Assembly (NCBI GenBank): GCA_009391195.1
Contig: VEXB01000004.1
Coordinates: 1-64,000 of the forward strand
DNA length: 64,000 nt
Source of the DNA: SAR202 cluster bacterium AC-647-P02_OGT_505m
GTDB taxonomy: Bacteria > Chloroflexota > Dehalococcoidia > Lucifugimonadales > UBA826
Reading direction: 5' to 3'
Part shown: in pieces, positions 19,384 to 27,629 of the stretch
Position numbering within the stretch: the stretch's first letter is position 1
How the letters are laid out: the number at the start of each line of letters is the position of its first letter
Program-made: the position numbers and the translations under genes
Notes under the pieces: generated by a model
Seen by the model: only the letters and a program-made list of their open reading frames with translations
What the model was told of the DNA's origin: nothing
Database searches by the model: none

Positions 19384-19516
19384 TAAAATTCTCCAAAATT
19401 TTGCGTCACATCCCATCAAAAATATCAGATAATAGGGAAGTGTTACAAGGAATCTATATCCCATGTGGCATGAGTTTAAAGAAGTCGTTAAGTATGTGTG
19501 ACAGGGAGAATCTATT

Positions 19517-20326
19517 TTGTTGTGGGGTGATAAAACCTATGTCATGGGTATATTGAATACAACTCCGGACTCTTTTTCTGGTGATGGCACAGGATTAGAT
19601 GTACGTCACGCGGTGGAAAAAGGTATTGAATTTGTAAAAGAGGGGGCGGATATTCTTGACGTCGGAGGTATGTCTACGAGGCCGTCGTCTATGTACGGAA
19701 CTGTCGATGTGGTATCTGAGGAAGAGGAAATATGTAGGATACTTCCTGTTGTAAGGTTGCTAGTATCCGAAGTTGATGTGCCCATTAGTATCGATACTTA
19801 CAGATCATCGGTAGCTACTGTAGCTCTCTCAGAAGGGGCGACAATCGTTAATGATATATGGGGATTAAAGAAGGATCCTTCTATGTCTTCTCTCGTCGCA
19901 GAATCTGGTGCATATATTGTACTGATGCACAACACAGGTGATCCTAGGTATGAAGACGTTGTATCTGACGTGATATCCGACCTAGAGGGTACTGTTGCAA
20001 AGGCGATTAAGTGTGGAGTAGATCCTACTAAGATCATTATTGACCCAGGAATAGGATTTGCAAAGAATTCCGAGCAGAACCTGGAGATCATTAGGCGGCT
20101 AGGTGAATTTAAACGATTGGGTTACCCGATTCTAATTGGAACCTCCAGAAAATCTACTATCGGGACAGTTTTAGACCTTCCTGTAGATCAGAGACTTGAG
20201 GGGACCGCAGCAACTGTAGCCTTGTCGATAGCAAATGGAGCTGATGTTATACGTGTTCATGATGTTAAAGAAATGTCACGGGTTGCTACTATGGCGGATG
20301 CGGTTGTGAGAGGTTGGAGTCACTAA
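19517..20326 (+). CDS. folP: Dihydropteroate synthase
   Basis: The 269-residue enzyme condenses the pterin pyrophosphate with p-aminobenzoate. Signature segments are [16 protein letters not shown] at residues 9-24, [15 protein letters not shown] near residue 45, the [13 protein letters not shown] motif near residue 177, and [10 protein letters not shown] near residue 210. The start is TTG, placed by AGGGAGA about 9 nt upstream; no in-frame ATG lies earlier in the gene. The gene is followed by folK with a 5-nt gap to its probable ATG, so they form a folate pair. Confidence 0.94.
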   Translation: MLWGDKTYVMGILNTTPDSFSGDGTGLDVRHAVEKGIEFVKEGADILDVGGMSTRPSSMYGTVDVVSEEEEICRILPVVRLLVSEVDVPISIDTYRSSVATVALSEGATIVNDIWGLKKDPSMSSLVAESGAYIVLMHNTGDPRYEDVVSDVISDLEGTVAKAIKCGVDPTKIIIDPGIGFAKNSEQNLEIIRRLGEFKRLGYPILIGTSRKSTIGTVLDLPVDQRLEGTAATVALSIANGADVIRVHDVKEMSRVATMADAVVRGWSH

Positions 20327-20331
20327 CTGTC

Positions 20332-20823
20332 ATGGGTCTAAATGGAGATGTATATATTGGTCTGGGTTCTAATATTGGAGACCCTGTTAAAAATTTGAAA
20401 TCGGCTATCTCAGCTATTGCAGAAATATCAGATTTTCTGGTTCCTTCGAGCGTTTACGTGTCCTCGGCTGCTGGATTTACAAGTCAGCCCAATTTTTTTA
20501 ATGCGGCCTGCAAAATTGGCACTACTTTAAGTCCATTCGAGTTGTTGCATTCTCTTTTATTGATTGAAAATCAGTTGGGGCGAAGCAGGGCATTTGTAAA
20601 TTCCCCTCGTCTAATAGACTTAGATATTCTTCTATGGGGTGATCTGAGACTAGAAGCACCACATCTTAGAATTCCTCATCCACGTCTTCACGAACGTGGC
20701 TTTGCTCTTGCTCCTTTACTGGAAATTGACTCTTCGTTGGTACATCCATATTCCCATATTGAATTGAGGGATTTTTATGAACGGCTACCAGCGGCTGAAA
20801 AACCTTTGGCGCTAATAGTATGA
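20332..20823 (+). CDS. folK: 6-hydroxymethyl-7,8-dihydropterin pyrophosphokinase
   Basis: This 163-residue HPPK transfers pyrophosphate from ATP to hydroxymethyl-dihydropterin, making the substrate for FolP just upstream. It has VYIGLGSNIGDPVKNL at the N-terminus, FFNAACKIGT, and the catalytic block RLIDLDILLWG followed by LRIPHPRLHERGFALAPLLEI. The track places the start at a TTG inside folP (20314); the ATG at 20332, with GGAG 11 nt before it and just after the folP stop, is more likely. No folB gene is nearby. Confidence 0.93.
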   Translation: MGLNGDVYIGLGSNIGDPVKNLKSAISAIAEISDFLVPSSVYVSSAAGFTSQPNFFNAACKIGTTLSPFELLHSLLLIENQLGRSRAFVNSPRLIDLDILLWGDLRLEAPHLRIPHPRLHERGFALAPLLEIDSSLVHPYSHIELRDFYERLPAAEKPLALIV

Positions 20824-20839
20824 GAGTTGTCGACTATCC

Positions 20840-21025
20840 CTACGCGCCTCCCGAGTCGGGACTAAGAAAATTTGGGATTCCATCCTTTACAGGGAAAAAG
20901 AGACCGCACGTGTCGCATATTAGTCGTCCATTAACTATTTCTGCTGCACCTTCTTCATCGGATTCAATTCTTAGATCTCCCTTACAGTCGGGGCAAGCCA
21001 ATATTTCTAAAATTTCCTTATTCAT
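20840..21025 (-). CDS. Trm112/YcaR-type small zinc-ribbon protein
   Basis: The 61-residue protein has two CxxC knuckles, ILACPDCKGDL and LICDTCGLFFPV, followed by KDGIPNFL, the hallmark of the bacterial Trm112/UPF0434 family. These proteins activate or accompany methyltransferases, but the bacterial role is poorly defined. The start MNKEIL at 21025 was chosen over the track start at 21049 because the family begins there and a GGATGG site precedes it. It is the last gene of a minus-strand run with CopD-like and TlpA-like genes. Confidence 0.85.
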   Translation of the reverse strand: MNKEILEILACPDCKGDLRIESDEEGAAEIVNGRLICDTCGLFFPVKDGIPNFLSPDSGGA

Positions 21026-21057
21026 CGCCTTATAACCATCCGGTTTCATTCACTTCA

Positions 21058-21561
21058 TTATCCAACAGTAACTTCATACATAGACCGCAGCACGCTTGAA
21101 AGTAGATAAACTATTAAACCTAAAACGATAACCAGGTTATAACCAGCTAGTAGTCGCAATATGTTTCGCTTAGGGTTTCTGGGAAAATTTTGGATTGATC
21201 TGTAATTCCATGCTGTGTGCCTTTTGGCCCTTATTAGATAAAACATGACAGTGACCAGTGATAGCTTAATTCCAAGTACTATTAGATAGTTCACCCCTAA
21301 TGTCCCCGGAGTTAGTCGCTCAAATGTCATCACAGCCCCAGTTGCTAGCAAGACGAACAGACATGTGTCTACTAATGTTCGGAACTCTGCGGATACATTT
21401 TTGTTGATTCTAGAGTCACTGACACCATTTTTTTTCACAGCGGGTCTCAGTACTACAAGCCAGAATATGCCTCCCCCAATCCAGGCGGAAGCAGATACAA
21501 AATGTGCCCATCTCACCGCTATATGAAACCACGATGCCAAGTCCAAATTAAGGTTTCTCAA
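21058..21561 (-). CDS. CopD-like integral membrane protein
   Basis: This 167-residue protein has about four hydrophobic segments (near residues 20-37, 68-85, 95-113 and 137-157). The first contains HIAVRWAHFVSASAWIGGG, typical of the copper export/CopD-like membrane family, where the histidine is conserved. Copper specificity is not proven by sequence. It overlaps the TlpA-like gene by 14 nt, so the two are co-expressed; a thiol redox lipoprotein next to a metal membrane protein fits metal handling or cytochrome maturation. Confidence 0.65.
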   Translation of the reverse strand: MRNLNLDLASWFHIAVRWAHFVSASAWIGGGIFWLVVLRPAVKKNGVSDSRINKNVSAEFRTLVDTCLFVLLATGAVMTFERLTPGTLGVNYLIVLGIKLSLVTVMFYLIRAKRHTAWNYRSIQNFPRNPKRNILRLLAGYNLVIVLGLIVYLLSSVLRSMYEVTVG

Positions 21562-22084
21562 TCTTTAGTAGAGTATCTATAATTTTCCTCAATTGTTCTG
21601 CTTTTATTTCTCCCTGCCAACTCTTGTATATGTTTCTTTCTGAGTCAATGAATACTGTGGTTGGGAATCCAGTTACACCATAGTCAACCGCTATGGAACC
21701 GTCATTGTCAGGGCCCACAGCGTAGCTTATAGCTGACTCCGTTACAAAATCACTTCCATCAGACACAGAATCTAGCCCAATCAGTTGAATACCGACTATG
21801 TCCACTTTATCTCTGTATAGTCGATAAACCGAATCTATGTCTGGCATTTCTTTGACACAGGGCGGACATGAAGGGAACCAAAAGTTTAGGATCAGTGGTT
21901 TCTTAGAGTTGTCGTCGAGGTTAAATGTAGTCCCTTCTTTGTAAAATTTGGTTTCGTATGTGGTGATTGAAAAATAGGGAGCTTTTGGATTTACAAGTTG
22001 AGACTGGCAAGCAACACAGAGGAAAAAAAGAGTGGTTGCAAGTAGCAAACCATATGTATGGAAGTAATTAAAAATACGCATCAT
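21548..22084 (-). CDS. TlpA-like thiol-disulfide lipoprotein
   Basis: The 178-residue product has a hydrophobic leader ending in a lipobox-like FLCVAC near residues 20-26, so it is probably lipid-anchored outside the membrane. The thioredoxin-like domain carries the redox motif WFPSCPPCVKEMP near residues 69-81 and the cis-proline loop GVTGFPTTVFID near residue 137. This is the TlpA/ResA/peroxiredoxin-like pattern used for cysteine reduction in cytochrome c or copper-site assembly. It heads the run of TlpA-like, CopD-like and Trm112-like genes. Confidence 0.85.
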   Translation of the reverse strand: MMRIFNYFHTYGLLLATTLFFLCVACQSQLVNPKAPYFSITTYETKFYKEGTTFNLDDNSKKPLILNFWFPSCPPCVKEMPDIDSVYRLYRDKVDIVGIQLIGLDSVSDGSDFVTESAISYAVGPDNDGSIAVDYGVTGFPTTVFIDSERNIYKSWQGEIKAEQLRKIIDTLLKIEKP

Positions 22085-22107
22085 TGAATAAGTATTAGGC
22101 CCCGTGG

Positions 22108-23352
22108 TTAGAGCGTATTTGATTGGGAGTGTTCGGATATTAATAATTTACCCTTATTAAGTAGGATTTCTCTTTTTTCACCCGTAACCCCTCTTTCTGT
22201 TAGGTAGGTTTCTAAAGCTTCTAAGGGTTCTATTTTTTCGGAAAAATTCTTTCCCAAACGATTTCTTGACTCGCTTATCAAGTTTTTTCTAATAGTTGCG
22301 ACAAGGTGACTTTCTTCTAGAGAAGTTCTTATTAATCTTTCATCGATCTCTTGGTATTTTGACGCTGGTGTGTCGATCAAAACCTGAACTATGGCTTCGC
22401 GTACATCGTAATTAGTAATTTCATTAATAACGGTTTGTGTAGGGTTTGAGTCGCTATCGGTTATGGTTGATTTTATAGTTAAGAACTTTCTGGCGTTAAC
22501 CTCTACGAATTTATATGACTGTTCTCTTTTGCCGGGTGATTCACTTGGATCTAAATCTATTACACAGAATCCCTTTGTGTCTTTTTCCTCTCCAAAATCA
22601 ATCCTTTGTAGACTTCCAGGATACACAACGCGAGGGGTAATATTTAGTTCCTGATGTCTGTGTATGTGTCCCAACGCTACGTAGTCAAATTGTGGCAGTG
22701 CTATGGAGCTTTTCAGAAGTAAGTAATCTTTTCCCAACATCATTGATATCTCTGAACTGGTTTTGGCGGAATCTACAGAGAGGTGGCCTGCTAAAACGGC
22801 CGGTATCGATGGGTCCAAGGCTTCTGCATTACTCTGAATTGCCTGGGTCAGAAGAGTTTCTATCGATTCATTTAATTTGGAGGGGTCGTTTTCCCCGATT
22901 CCCAGTGATGACATGAATTGTCCCTTTCTTATCCAGGGAACTGACACGATCTGTAGAGGTCCGCTTCGCGTTTCTACCAAGTGTGTTTTAAGGGTATCTC
23001 CAGTGTGAACATTTCCCACCCCCAAGGTTGGAAATATATCGAGCGCAGTGGCCGGACCAGGAATATTAGGAGCATCGTGATTGCCAGCTAAAAGAAACAC
23101 CTGGATATCATTAGTGGCTAGTCGTGATATACGGGCAGCAAATTCTCTTTGATGTGTCTGGCTAGGGTTGCGACTTTTGTACGCGTCACCACAGAATAGA
23201 ACTATGTCAGCCTGATGAGAAATAGAATAGTCGACAACTTCATCCAAGGTGTTCAAAAAATCTTGGAGCCGACTTGATGTTTTCGTTACTGGATCGGGAC
23301 GACCATAATTTTCGACCCCAATATGTACATCGGCTGTGTGTACGATTAGCAT
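22108..23352 (-). CDS. SbcD/Mre11-like DNA repair exonuclease
   Basis: The 414-residue calcineurin-like phosphoesterase has all nuclease motifs: HTADVHIGVENYG at residues 5-17, VLFCGDAYKSRNP near 52-64, LLAGNHDAPN near 90-99, VLAGHLSV near 187 and VALGHIHRHQ near 226. A capping domain follows. SbcD works with the SbcC ATPase in end processing, but no SbcC gene is in this window. The start is 15 nt after the glyS stop, so the two form a transcription unit. Confidence 0.88.
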   Translation of the reverse strand: MLIVHTADVHIGVENYGRPDPVTKTSSRLQDFLNTLDEVVDYSISHQADIVLFCGDAYKSRNPSQTHQREFAARISRLATNDIQVFLLAGNHDAPNIPGPATALDIFPTLGVGNVHTGDTLKTHLVETRSGPLQIVSVPWIRKGQFMSSLGIGENDPSKLNESIETLLTQAIQSNAEALDPSIPAVLAGHLSVDSAKTSSEISMMLGKDYLLLKSSIALPQFDYVALGHIHRHQELNITPRVVYPGSLQRIDFGEEKDTKGFCVIDLDPSESPGKREQSYKFVEVNARKFLTIKSTITDSDSNPTQTVINEITNYDVREAIVQVLIDTPASKYQEIDERLIRTSLEESHLVATIRKNLISESRNRLGKNFSEKIEPLEALETYLTERGVTGEKREILLNKGKLLISEHSQSNTL

Positions 23353-23367
23353 CTACTCGTATTCTCC

Positions 23368-24711
23368 TCAGTTGCCAATCAATAGACTAGAAATCTCCCC
23401 TGCCAAGTTTGCAATCGAGACTCTCTTTTGATTCATAGAGTCTCGTTCTCTGATTGTGACACAATCATCATCTAATGAATCAAAGTCAACGGTCACACAT
23501 AACGGGGTACCAATCTCATCCTGTCTTCGGTATCTGCGTCCAATACTTTGAGCATCGTCAAATTGGACATTTCCTCCAATTAGGCGGCTTTTTCGAATAT
23601 TGTCGTAAACCGACTTAGCGAGTGGAACAAGTTTTTCATTTCGGCTCAAGGGCAAAACGGCGACTTTTATCGGTGCAATGGAGGGATCCAATTTAAGTAG
23701 TACTCTGGTTTCCGTTTTACCGGATGCTGCAGTTGTCTCTTCTTCAGTATAGGCATCGACCAAAAGGGTCATAACAGCTCTATCTACTCCGAGCGAAGGC
23801 TCTATGACGTAGGGTATTACATGTTGGCCAGAGGCTTCATCAAAATATGTCAATTTTTCTCCGCTCATTGTCATATGAGCTTTAAGATCAAAATCTGTTC
23901 TATTGGCTATCCCTTGGATTTCTCCCCATCCCCACGGGAATTTATACTCAATATCGTATGTTGCTTTAGCGTAATGTGAGAGTTCTTCATCTTCATGTTT
24001 TCTTAATCTGAGATTTTCAGGTGTAACCCCAATATCGGTATACCAGTTCATGCAATCCTGCATCCATTGTTCATGAACTGGTTCATCTTCTCCCGGCATG
24101 ACGAAGTATTCAATCTCCATCATTTCAAATTCTCTTGTTCTGAAGATAAAATTTCCGGTGGTTATCTCATTCCGAAATGACTTGCCTATTTGGGCCACAC
24201 CAAAGGGTAATTTCTTCCTTGTAGAAGTGAGAATATTGCTAAAATTTACGAAAATCCCCTGAGCTGTTTCGGGTCTGAAATAGACTATCGCGGCTTCTTC
24301 TTCAACTGGCCCCATGTGGGTCTTGAACATCATGTGAAAAAGCCTTGGATCTGATAATTCTCCACCACATTCGGGGCATGTTACTGAGTCAATATGATCT
24401 TCTCTGAACCTTTTGTTGCATTGCAAACATTCAACTAAAGGATCTGTGAAGTTTTCTAGGTGGCCACTGGCTCGCCAGGCGTCAGGATGCATGAGTATGG
24501 CAGCGTCTAGGCCGACAACGTCATCTCGTTCCCAGACCATGGCTTTCCACCACGAGTCTTTCACGTTCCTTTTAAGTTCTGCTCCAAGAGGACCATAATC
24601 CCAGGTACTTGCCAAGCCACCATAAATCTCACTGCTCTGAAAAATAAAGCCCCTCCTTTTACAGAGAGATGTCAGTTTTTCTATATCAATGGCAGAGGTG
24701 CTGTCGGACAT
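23368..24711 (-). CDS. glyS: Glycyl-tRNA synthetase, class IIc (alpha2)
   Basis: This 447-residue single-chain enzyme is of the dimeric type found in Chloroflexota, Actinobacteria, archaea and eukaryotes rather than the alpha2beta2 type. It begins LTSLCKRRGFIFQSSEIYGG, has a zinc-binding CLQCNKRFREDHIDSVTCPECGG near residues 95-117, class II motif 2 with FRNEITTGNFIFRTREFEMME near residue 177, motif 3 VIEPSLGVDRAVM near residue 305, and the anticodon-binding end VCVTVDFDSL. The symbol is sometimes written glyQS. Confidence 0.96.
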   Translation of the reverse strand: MSDSTSAIDIEKLTSLCKRRGFIFQSSEIYGGLASTWDYGPLGAELKRNVKDSWWKAMVWERDDVVGLDAAILMHPDAWRASGHLENFTDPLVECLQCNKRFREDHIDSVTCPECGGELSDPRLFHMMFKTHMGPVEEEAAIVYFRPETAQGIFVNFSNILTSTRKKLPFGVAQIGKSFRNEITTGNFIFRTREFEMMEIEYFVMPGEDEPVHEQWMQDCMNWYTDIGVTPENLRLRKHEDEELSHYAKATYDIEYKFPWGWGEIQGIANRTDFDLKAHMTMSGEKLTYFDEASGQHVIPYVIEPSLGVDRAVMTLLVDAYTEEETTAASGKTETRVLLKLDPSIAPIKVAVLPLSRNEKLVPLAKSVYDNIRKSRLIGGNVQFDDAQSIGRRYRRQDEIGTPLCVTVDFDSLDDDCVTIRERDSMNQKRVSIANLAGEISSLLIGN

Positions 24712-24875
24712 ATTGGACTCCGTGTAAGTGGCTGAGATACAAAAATTGTATCAGATTCCTAGCTATATACAGGCTTGCTATTATCTTCTACTAGAGGTTG
24801 TGTTGAGAGGGTTTTAAAGTAGAATCAACGACGGCATTTTGAGTAGGTATGAACATACAAAAGGGAGTATGAATT

Positions 24876-25562
24876 ATGAAAATTATTTTAGCGGGGATTG
24901 AGTATGTAGGTACAACGACGTTGGCTAATCTGCTCTCGGACTGGAAAAAAGAGACTATGGGGGATCCATTTTATATGGACCTCATACACGACCATTCCAA
25001 ACTTCCGCATACGTCAGGACATCCTGATGACACAACGCTTGAAGAGCAGGAGCAGGTTTTAGCTCTCTCGCCAAAGCTAAAAGAGATGTACCACCGATAT
25101 GGAATGTATTATCACATTCACCATTATGCTCAGGAGGATGATCTCACTGTAGGGTTCCATATAGAGGAATCAATTTATGCTCGACGTTACTTCCACTATG
25201 GACTACCTGGTGATCAATTTGATAGGGAAAAAGTGTTTGACCAAGTTGAGAATCGGATAAAGCAAATCACTTCCGATCCGATAATTATTGTTCATATGAC
25301 AGCTGCCCCCGAAATAATTTCAGAGCGAATGAAAGAGCTATCAAATCATCCGGCACATTCGAATAGCCCTTTGACTCAGGCTGATATTCCCGAAGTTCTT
25401 TCTGAATACGAAAGATTGGTTGAGAAATCTTCAATCGGACCTGTTATTAAAGTTGACACATCAAATGAAAATCCAAATCAAACATTAAATAGAGTTACCT
25501 CATTACTTGAGCAATATTTCACGGAGAGTGACAGGGATAGAATAGCTGCTTTTAAAGTCTGA
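24876..25562 (+). CDS. P-loop kinase-like protein of unknown function
   Basis: The 228-residue product starts MKIILAGIEYVGTTTLANLL, which looks like a Walker A loop in which the usual GKS/T is replaced by GTTT. A mid-protein IIVHMTAAPEIISERMKEL segment resembles the Asp/Arg region of nucleoside or shikimate-type kinases, and the end (IKVDTSNENPNQTLNRV) matches the tail of many kinases. The lysine of the P-loop is absent, so catalysis is uncertain. It has its own spacer upstream and a strong hairpin downstream, suggesting a single-gene unit. Confidence 0.5.
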   Translation: MKIILAGIEYVGTTTLANLLSDWKKETMGDPFYMDLIHDHSKLPHTSGHPDDTTLEEQEQVLALSPKLKEMYHRYGMYYHIHHYAQEDDLTVGFHIEESIYARRYFHYGLPGDQFDREKVFDQVENRIKQITSDPIIIVHMTAAPEIISERMKELSNHPAHSNSPLTQADIPEVLSEYERLVEKSSIGPVIKVDTSNENPNQTLNRVTSLLEQYFTESDRDRIAAFKV

Positions 25563-25589
25563 AAAATCGGTGGACACTTATGGAAATTA

Positions 25590-25621
25590 GAAGGCAATCA
25601 AATTCATATTTGATTGCCTTC
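25590..25621. terminator. 14-bp perfect hairpin between convergent genes
   Basis: GAAGGCAATCAAAT pairs exactly with ATTTGATTGCCTTC across a 4-nt loop. It lies between the kinase-like gene and the convergent nitroreductase gene and probably stops transcription from both sides. Confidence 0.75.
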
Positions 25622-25639
25622 GCATGTCAGTGACGATAA

Positions 25640-26293
25640 TTATCTTTCGTTGACGTTTCCCCAGGAATCCCAATAAGTTACTTCCTCTACCGCCTGTCTT
25701 TTTGGCTGTGACCATTTACCCTTATCTGGATAACCTAGTGGTATCAGAGCCATCGTGGTGGCATCATCAGGTATACCGAGTAGATTCTTTACATCTTCTT
25801 CATGCCCCGCATACAGTGTAGTCAAAGTGGACCCAATGCCATATGCCCTTGCAGCCAGCATTAAATTTTGAACTGCACCATAAATTGAGGAACCTGTTCT
25901 AGGATTCCTCGAATCACTCGTATTACGAAGCGTCCCAATAATCCAGATAGGTGCGTCTTGTATGTGATTCGCCAGATATTCAGCGCTCAAATAATTCCTC
26001 GGGCCTAAAGTGTCTGAAGAATCGGATCGATCCATTATGGCCTGACGACGCTTTCCATAAGCGAGATGCCAACCTTCTCGATACCATTCAGATATCTGAT
26101 TTTTCTTCTCCTGATCCTTTAATATTATCCAGTTCCATCCTTGGCTATTTCCGCCCGAAGGAGCTCTGATAGCGGCATCTAAAAGTTCCCAAATTATCTC
26201 GTTCGGGATCTCCTTTTTGGAAAGATATCTCCGTGCTGGAGTCGAGTGCAGTGCCTCAAAGACATTAAGTGAGGCAATAGTTTGATCAACCAT
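25640..26293 (-). CDS. Nitroreductase-family flavoprotein
   Basis: This 217-residue FMN-dependent reductase shows the family pattern: STPARRYLSKKEIPNE near residue 16, RAPSGGNSQGWNWIIL near residue 43 as the FMN phosphate site, AVQNLMLAARAYGIGSTLTTL near residue 140, and a closing ALIPLGYPDKGKW. Relatives reduce nitro groups, quinones or dehalogenate aromatics; substrate cannot be called. It sits 40 nt downstream of an LLM-type monooxygenase on the same strand, so both may act on the same compound class. Confidence 0.88.
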   Translation of the reverse strand: MVDQTIASLNVFEALHSTPARRYLSKKEIPNEIIWELLDAAIRAPSGGNSQGWNWIILKDQEKKNQISEWYREGWHLAYGKRRQAIMDRSDSSDTLGPRNYLSAEYLANHIQDAPIWIIGTLRNTSDSRNPRTGSSIYGAVQNLMLAARAYGIGSTLTTLYAGHEEDVKNLLGIPDDATTMALIPLGYPDKGKWSQPKRQAVEEVTYWDSWGNVNER

Positions 26294-26334
26294 ATGTATA
26301 GTCCTCTATAAGTTATGTGGGTTTAATCGGGTTT

Positions 26335-27384
26335 TCAGAGAGATAATCTTGGCTTTACCTTTGTGCAGAATAGTCGTAATGATTCCTCTACTATAGATTC
26401 TGGTAGGTCTTCGCCCGCATTGAATTCCGCTGCGATACTGTCTAGGCCAAGTTCTTCAATCATTCTACTTAGTTGATCTGCAACTTTCTCTGGGTCTCCA
26501 ACCGCAACTTTTTCCCCCTGAATAGTTTCCCAGCGAATTTCTGCAAGCCGACTACTCCTCTCAGATCTTTCCGTTCCTGAATCCGCGGTTTCTTTTCCCA
26601 CGGATGACCCAAGTTGTGAGCCTAATCGATGAAATTGCTTCATGAAACTGGTTTCAGAATTTTCTAACGCTTTTTTTGTGGACTCTGCCACATGAACTGG
26701 TACCCGTAATGACACGCTTCCATTGCTATGTCCATTTCTGGCTAATGCTTCACGATAAGTTTTTACCTGAGCTGATACATCGGCAAGAGTTAGGCCTCTA
26801 ACTCCAACGAAAATGGGCATGCCCATTTCACCTAGTAGAGGAAACGTTTCGGAGGTTGTGGCAGCCACTCTCATCGGGGGATGCGGCTTTTGAAATGGCT
26901 TCGGCGTAAGGCAAACATCTTCATATTGGTGAAATTTGCCGGAATATGAAAACCTATCTTTCGTGAAGGCCTCCTGAATTATTTCGAGAGATTCAAAGAA
27001 TCTTTCTCTGCTCTCTCCGTAAGAAATGTTGTAACCCTCGTATGCTCCAGGCAACCCACTCCTACCGATTCCGAATTGAAATCTTCCTTCACTTAGATGG
27101 TCCAGAGTAGCCACTTCCTCCGCTATTCTAAGGGGATTACCAAGTGGGAGTACCTGTACGGCAGTACCAATATTGATCCTCTCTGTTTTACCAGAAATGG
27201 CGGCAGCTACTATTAGTGGGGCGGACAAAACGGATCTTGAAGGATTGAAGTGGCTTTCGGCTAACCAAACCGTATCCAGACCAAGCTTTTCTGCTATATC
27301 TATGTGATTAAATGCTTCCTGAAAGTCGGCATTTTGACTGCGACCCTCTCTTGCATGGAATTCCATAAAGGAACCGAATTCCAT
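26335..27384 (-). CDS. Luciferase-like (LLM) flavin-dependent oxidoreductase
   Basis: The 349-residue TIM-barrel protein has the bacterial luciferase/alkanal monooxygenase pattern: LDTVWLAESHFNPSR near residue 36, INIGTAVQVLPLGNPLRIAEEVATLD near residue 72, GRFQFGIGRSGLPGAYEG near residue 101 and CLTPKPFQKPHPPMRVA near residue 156. Such enzymes use reduced FMN and oxygen to open rings, desulfonate or oxidise recalcitrant substrates. A second member is at 31.3 kb. The neighbouring nitroreductase gene could serve as flavin reductase, which is inference. Confidence 0.88.
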   Translation of the reverse strand: MEFGSFMEFHAREGRSQNADFQEAFNHIDIAEKLGLDTVWLAESHFNPSRSVLSAPLIVAAAISGKTERINIGTAVQVLPLGNPLRIAEEVATLDHLSEGRFQFGIGRSGLPGAYEGYNISYGESRERFFESLEIIQEAFTKDRFSYSGKFHQYEDVCLTPKPFQKPHPPMRVAATTSETFPLLGEMGMPIFVGVRGLTLADVSAQVKTYREALARNGHSNGSVSLRVPVHVAESTKKALENSETSFMKQFHRLGSQLGSSVGKETADSGTERSERSSRLAEIRWETIQGEKVAVGDPEKVADQLSRMIEELGLDSIAAEFNAGEDLPESIVEESLRLFCTKVKPRLSL

Positions 27385-27629
27385 AATTCCCCCTTAGTTA
27401 CTTTGTCGTGTAGTGCAAGAGAATAGGTTGCGTGCTCATTGACGTCAAGATCACAAGGCAAATTTGATCAAAGTCAGAGGTTCAACCGACAAGGGAATGG
27501 GCATTACTTTACAAAGTTGGGACAGGGCTGTTAATTCAGTGACTCTTCACTTTTAGTGCTAAAATTTTCCCTTACGATGCCTGTATTAGACTAAGTACCA
27601 AATAGAAATATCAGCAGGAGTATGAGGGG

